Part shown: positions 15,714 through 15,772 of the stretch, piece by piece | Layout of the letters: each line of letters begins with the position of its first letter | Numbering within the stretch: the first letter of the stretch is position 1 | From: an uncultured Fidelibacterota bacterium | Lineage (GTDB): Bacteria > Fidelibacterota > Marinisomatia > Marinisomatales > UBA8229 | Assembly: GCA_913054425.1 (NCBI GenBank) | Contig: CAJXJG010000020.1 | Coordinates: 1-15,772 of the forward strand | Reading direction: 5' to 3' | DNA: 15,772 nt | Translations under genes and position numbers: made by a program | The notes under the pieces: model-generated | Database searches by the model: none | The model's input: only the letters and a program-made list of their open reading frames with translations | Told to the model about the DNA's origin: nothing

Positions 15714-15772
15714 ATGTTCAATTCAAGAATCAACAAAATAGTTAAAACTTCATTTCTATTAGTTTTTGGCAT
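15714..15772 (+). CDS. start of an exported protein, cut by window end
   Basis: The ATG at 15714 follows a good ribosome-binding site (GAAAGGA, ending seven bases upstream). It opens a frame of 19 full codons reaching the window end: MFNSRINKIVKTSFLLVFG. The charged start followed by a hydrophobic run ending in Phe-Gly looks like the first part of a signal peptide, like the others in this window. The product cannot be named. The 191 bases between it and the endonuclease gene contain the palindromes and possible promoter described above, so it may be a separate transcription unit. Confidence 0.6.
   Translation, partial: MFNSRINKIVKTSFLLVFG

Noticed and set aside
1..15772. CRISPR arrays, insertion sequences, rRNA or phage genes
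   Set aside because: I saw no regularly spaced direct repeats, transposase or integrase motifs, or rRNA-like sequence on either strand.

Overview
The window looks like part of a chromosome from a Gram-negative member of the Fibrobacteres-Chlorobi-Bacteroidetes (FCB) side of the bacterial tree. Candidatus Marinimicrobia (SAR406) or a close relative is the best guess. Three signs point there: large secreted proteins ending in a 'YPNPFNP ... YDLAGK ... SGIYF ... K' type-IX-like sorting domain, a PorV-family outer-membrane protein, and five signal peptides that all end in Gly-Gln. The phylum is an inference, not proven.

Layout. Bases 1-41 are the 3' part of a tRNA-Phe(GAA), followed by a perfect 10-bp hairpin terminator (60-84) and a 170-base leader with no gene. 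Eight genes on the + strand then run from 263 to 15522. The gaps between them are 21, 4, -4, -11, 3, 7 and 54 bases, so they read as one operon, with the last gene possibly partly separate. After the last stop codon comes an AT-rich nested palindrome (15520-15584). The start of another exported protein is cut off by the window edge (15714 onward).

What the genes encode, in order: (1) a secreted protein with OB-fold-like, Ig-like and lamin-tail (LTD) domains and a C-terminal sorting domain; (2) a second LTD/Ig/OB protein with a FlgD-like C-terminus; (3) a PorV/PorQ-family barrel; (4) an outer-membrane barrel protein with two N-terminal helix-hairpin-helix (ComEA-like) segments; (5) a FadL/OMPP1-like barrel; (6) a fusion of a 5'-nucleotidase-type metallophosphatase domain that has lost most metal ligands with an intact endonuclease/exonuclease/phosphatase (EEP) domain; (7) a lipoprotein EEP enzyme, paralogous to the second half of gene 6; (8) a 1010-residue secreted endonuclease I (EndA/NucM type) with FN3, beta-sandwich and sorting domains.

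Taken together, this looks like a dedicated machine for handling extracellular DNA or other nucleic acid. It combines secreted and surface nucleases, accessory LTD/OB proteins that could hold nucleic acid, a DNA-binding-type outer-membrane protein, two further barrels and a PorV-type export partner. The LTD, OB, metallophosphatase and EEP modules are those of large single-chain bacterial nucleases of the ExeM/NucH and YhcR type, but here they are spread over several polypeptides. Whether the end purpose is nutrient scavenging, DNA uptake or biofilm remodelling cannot be told from sequence alone.
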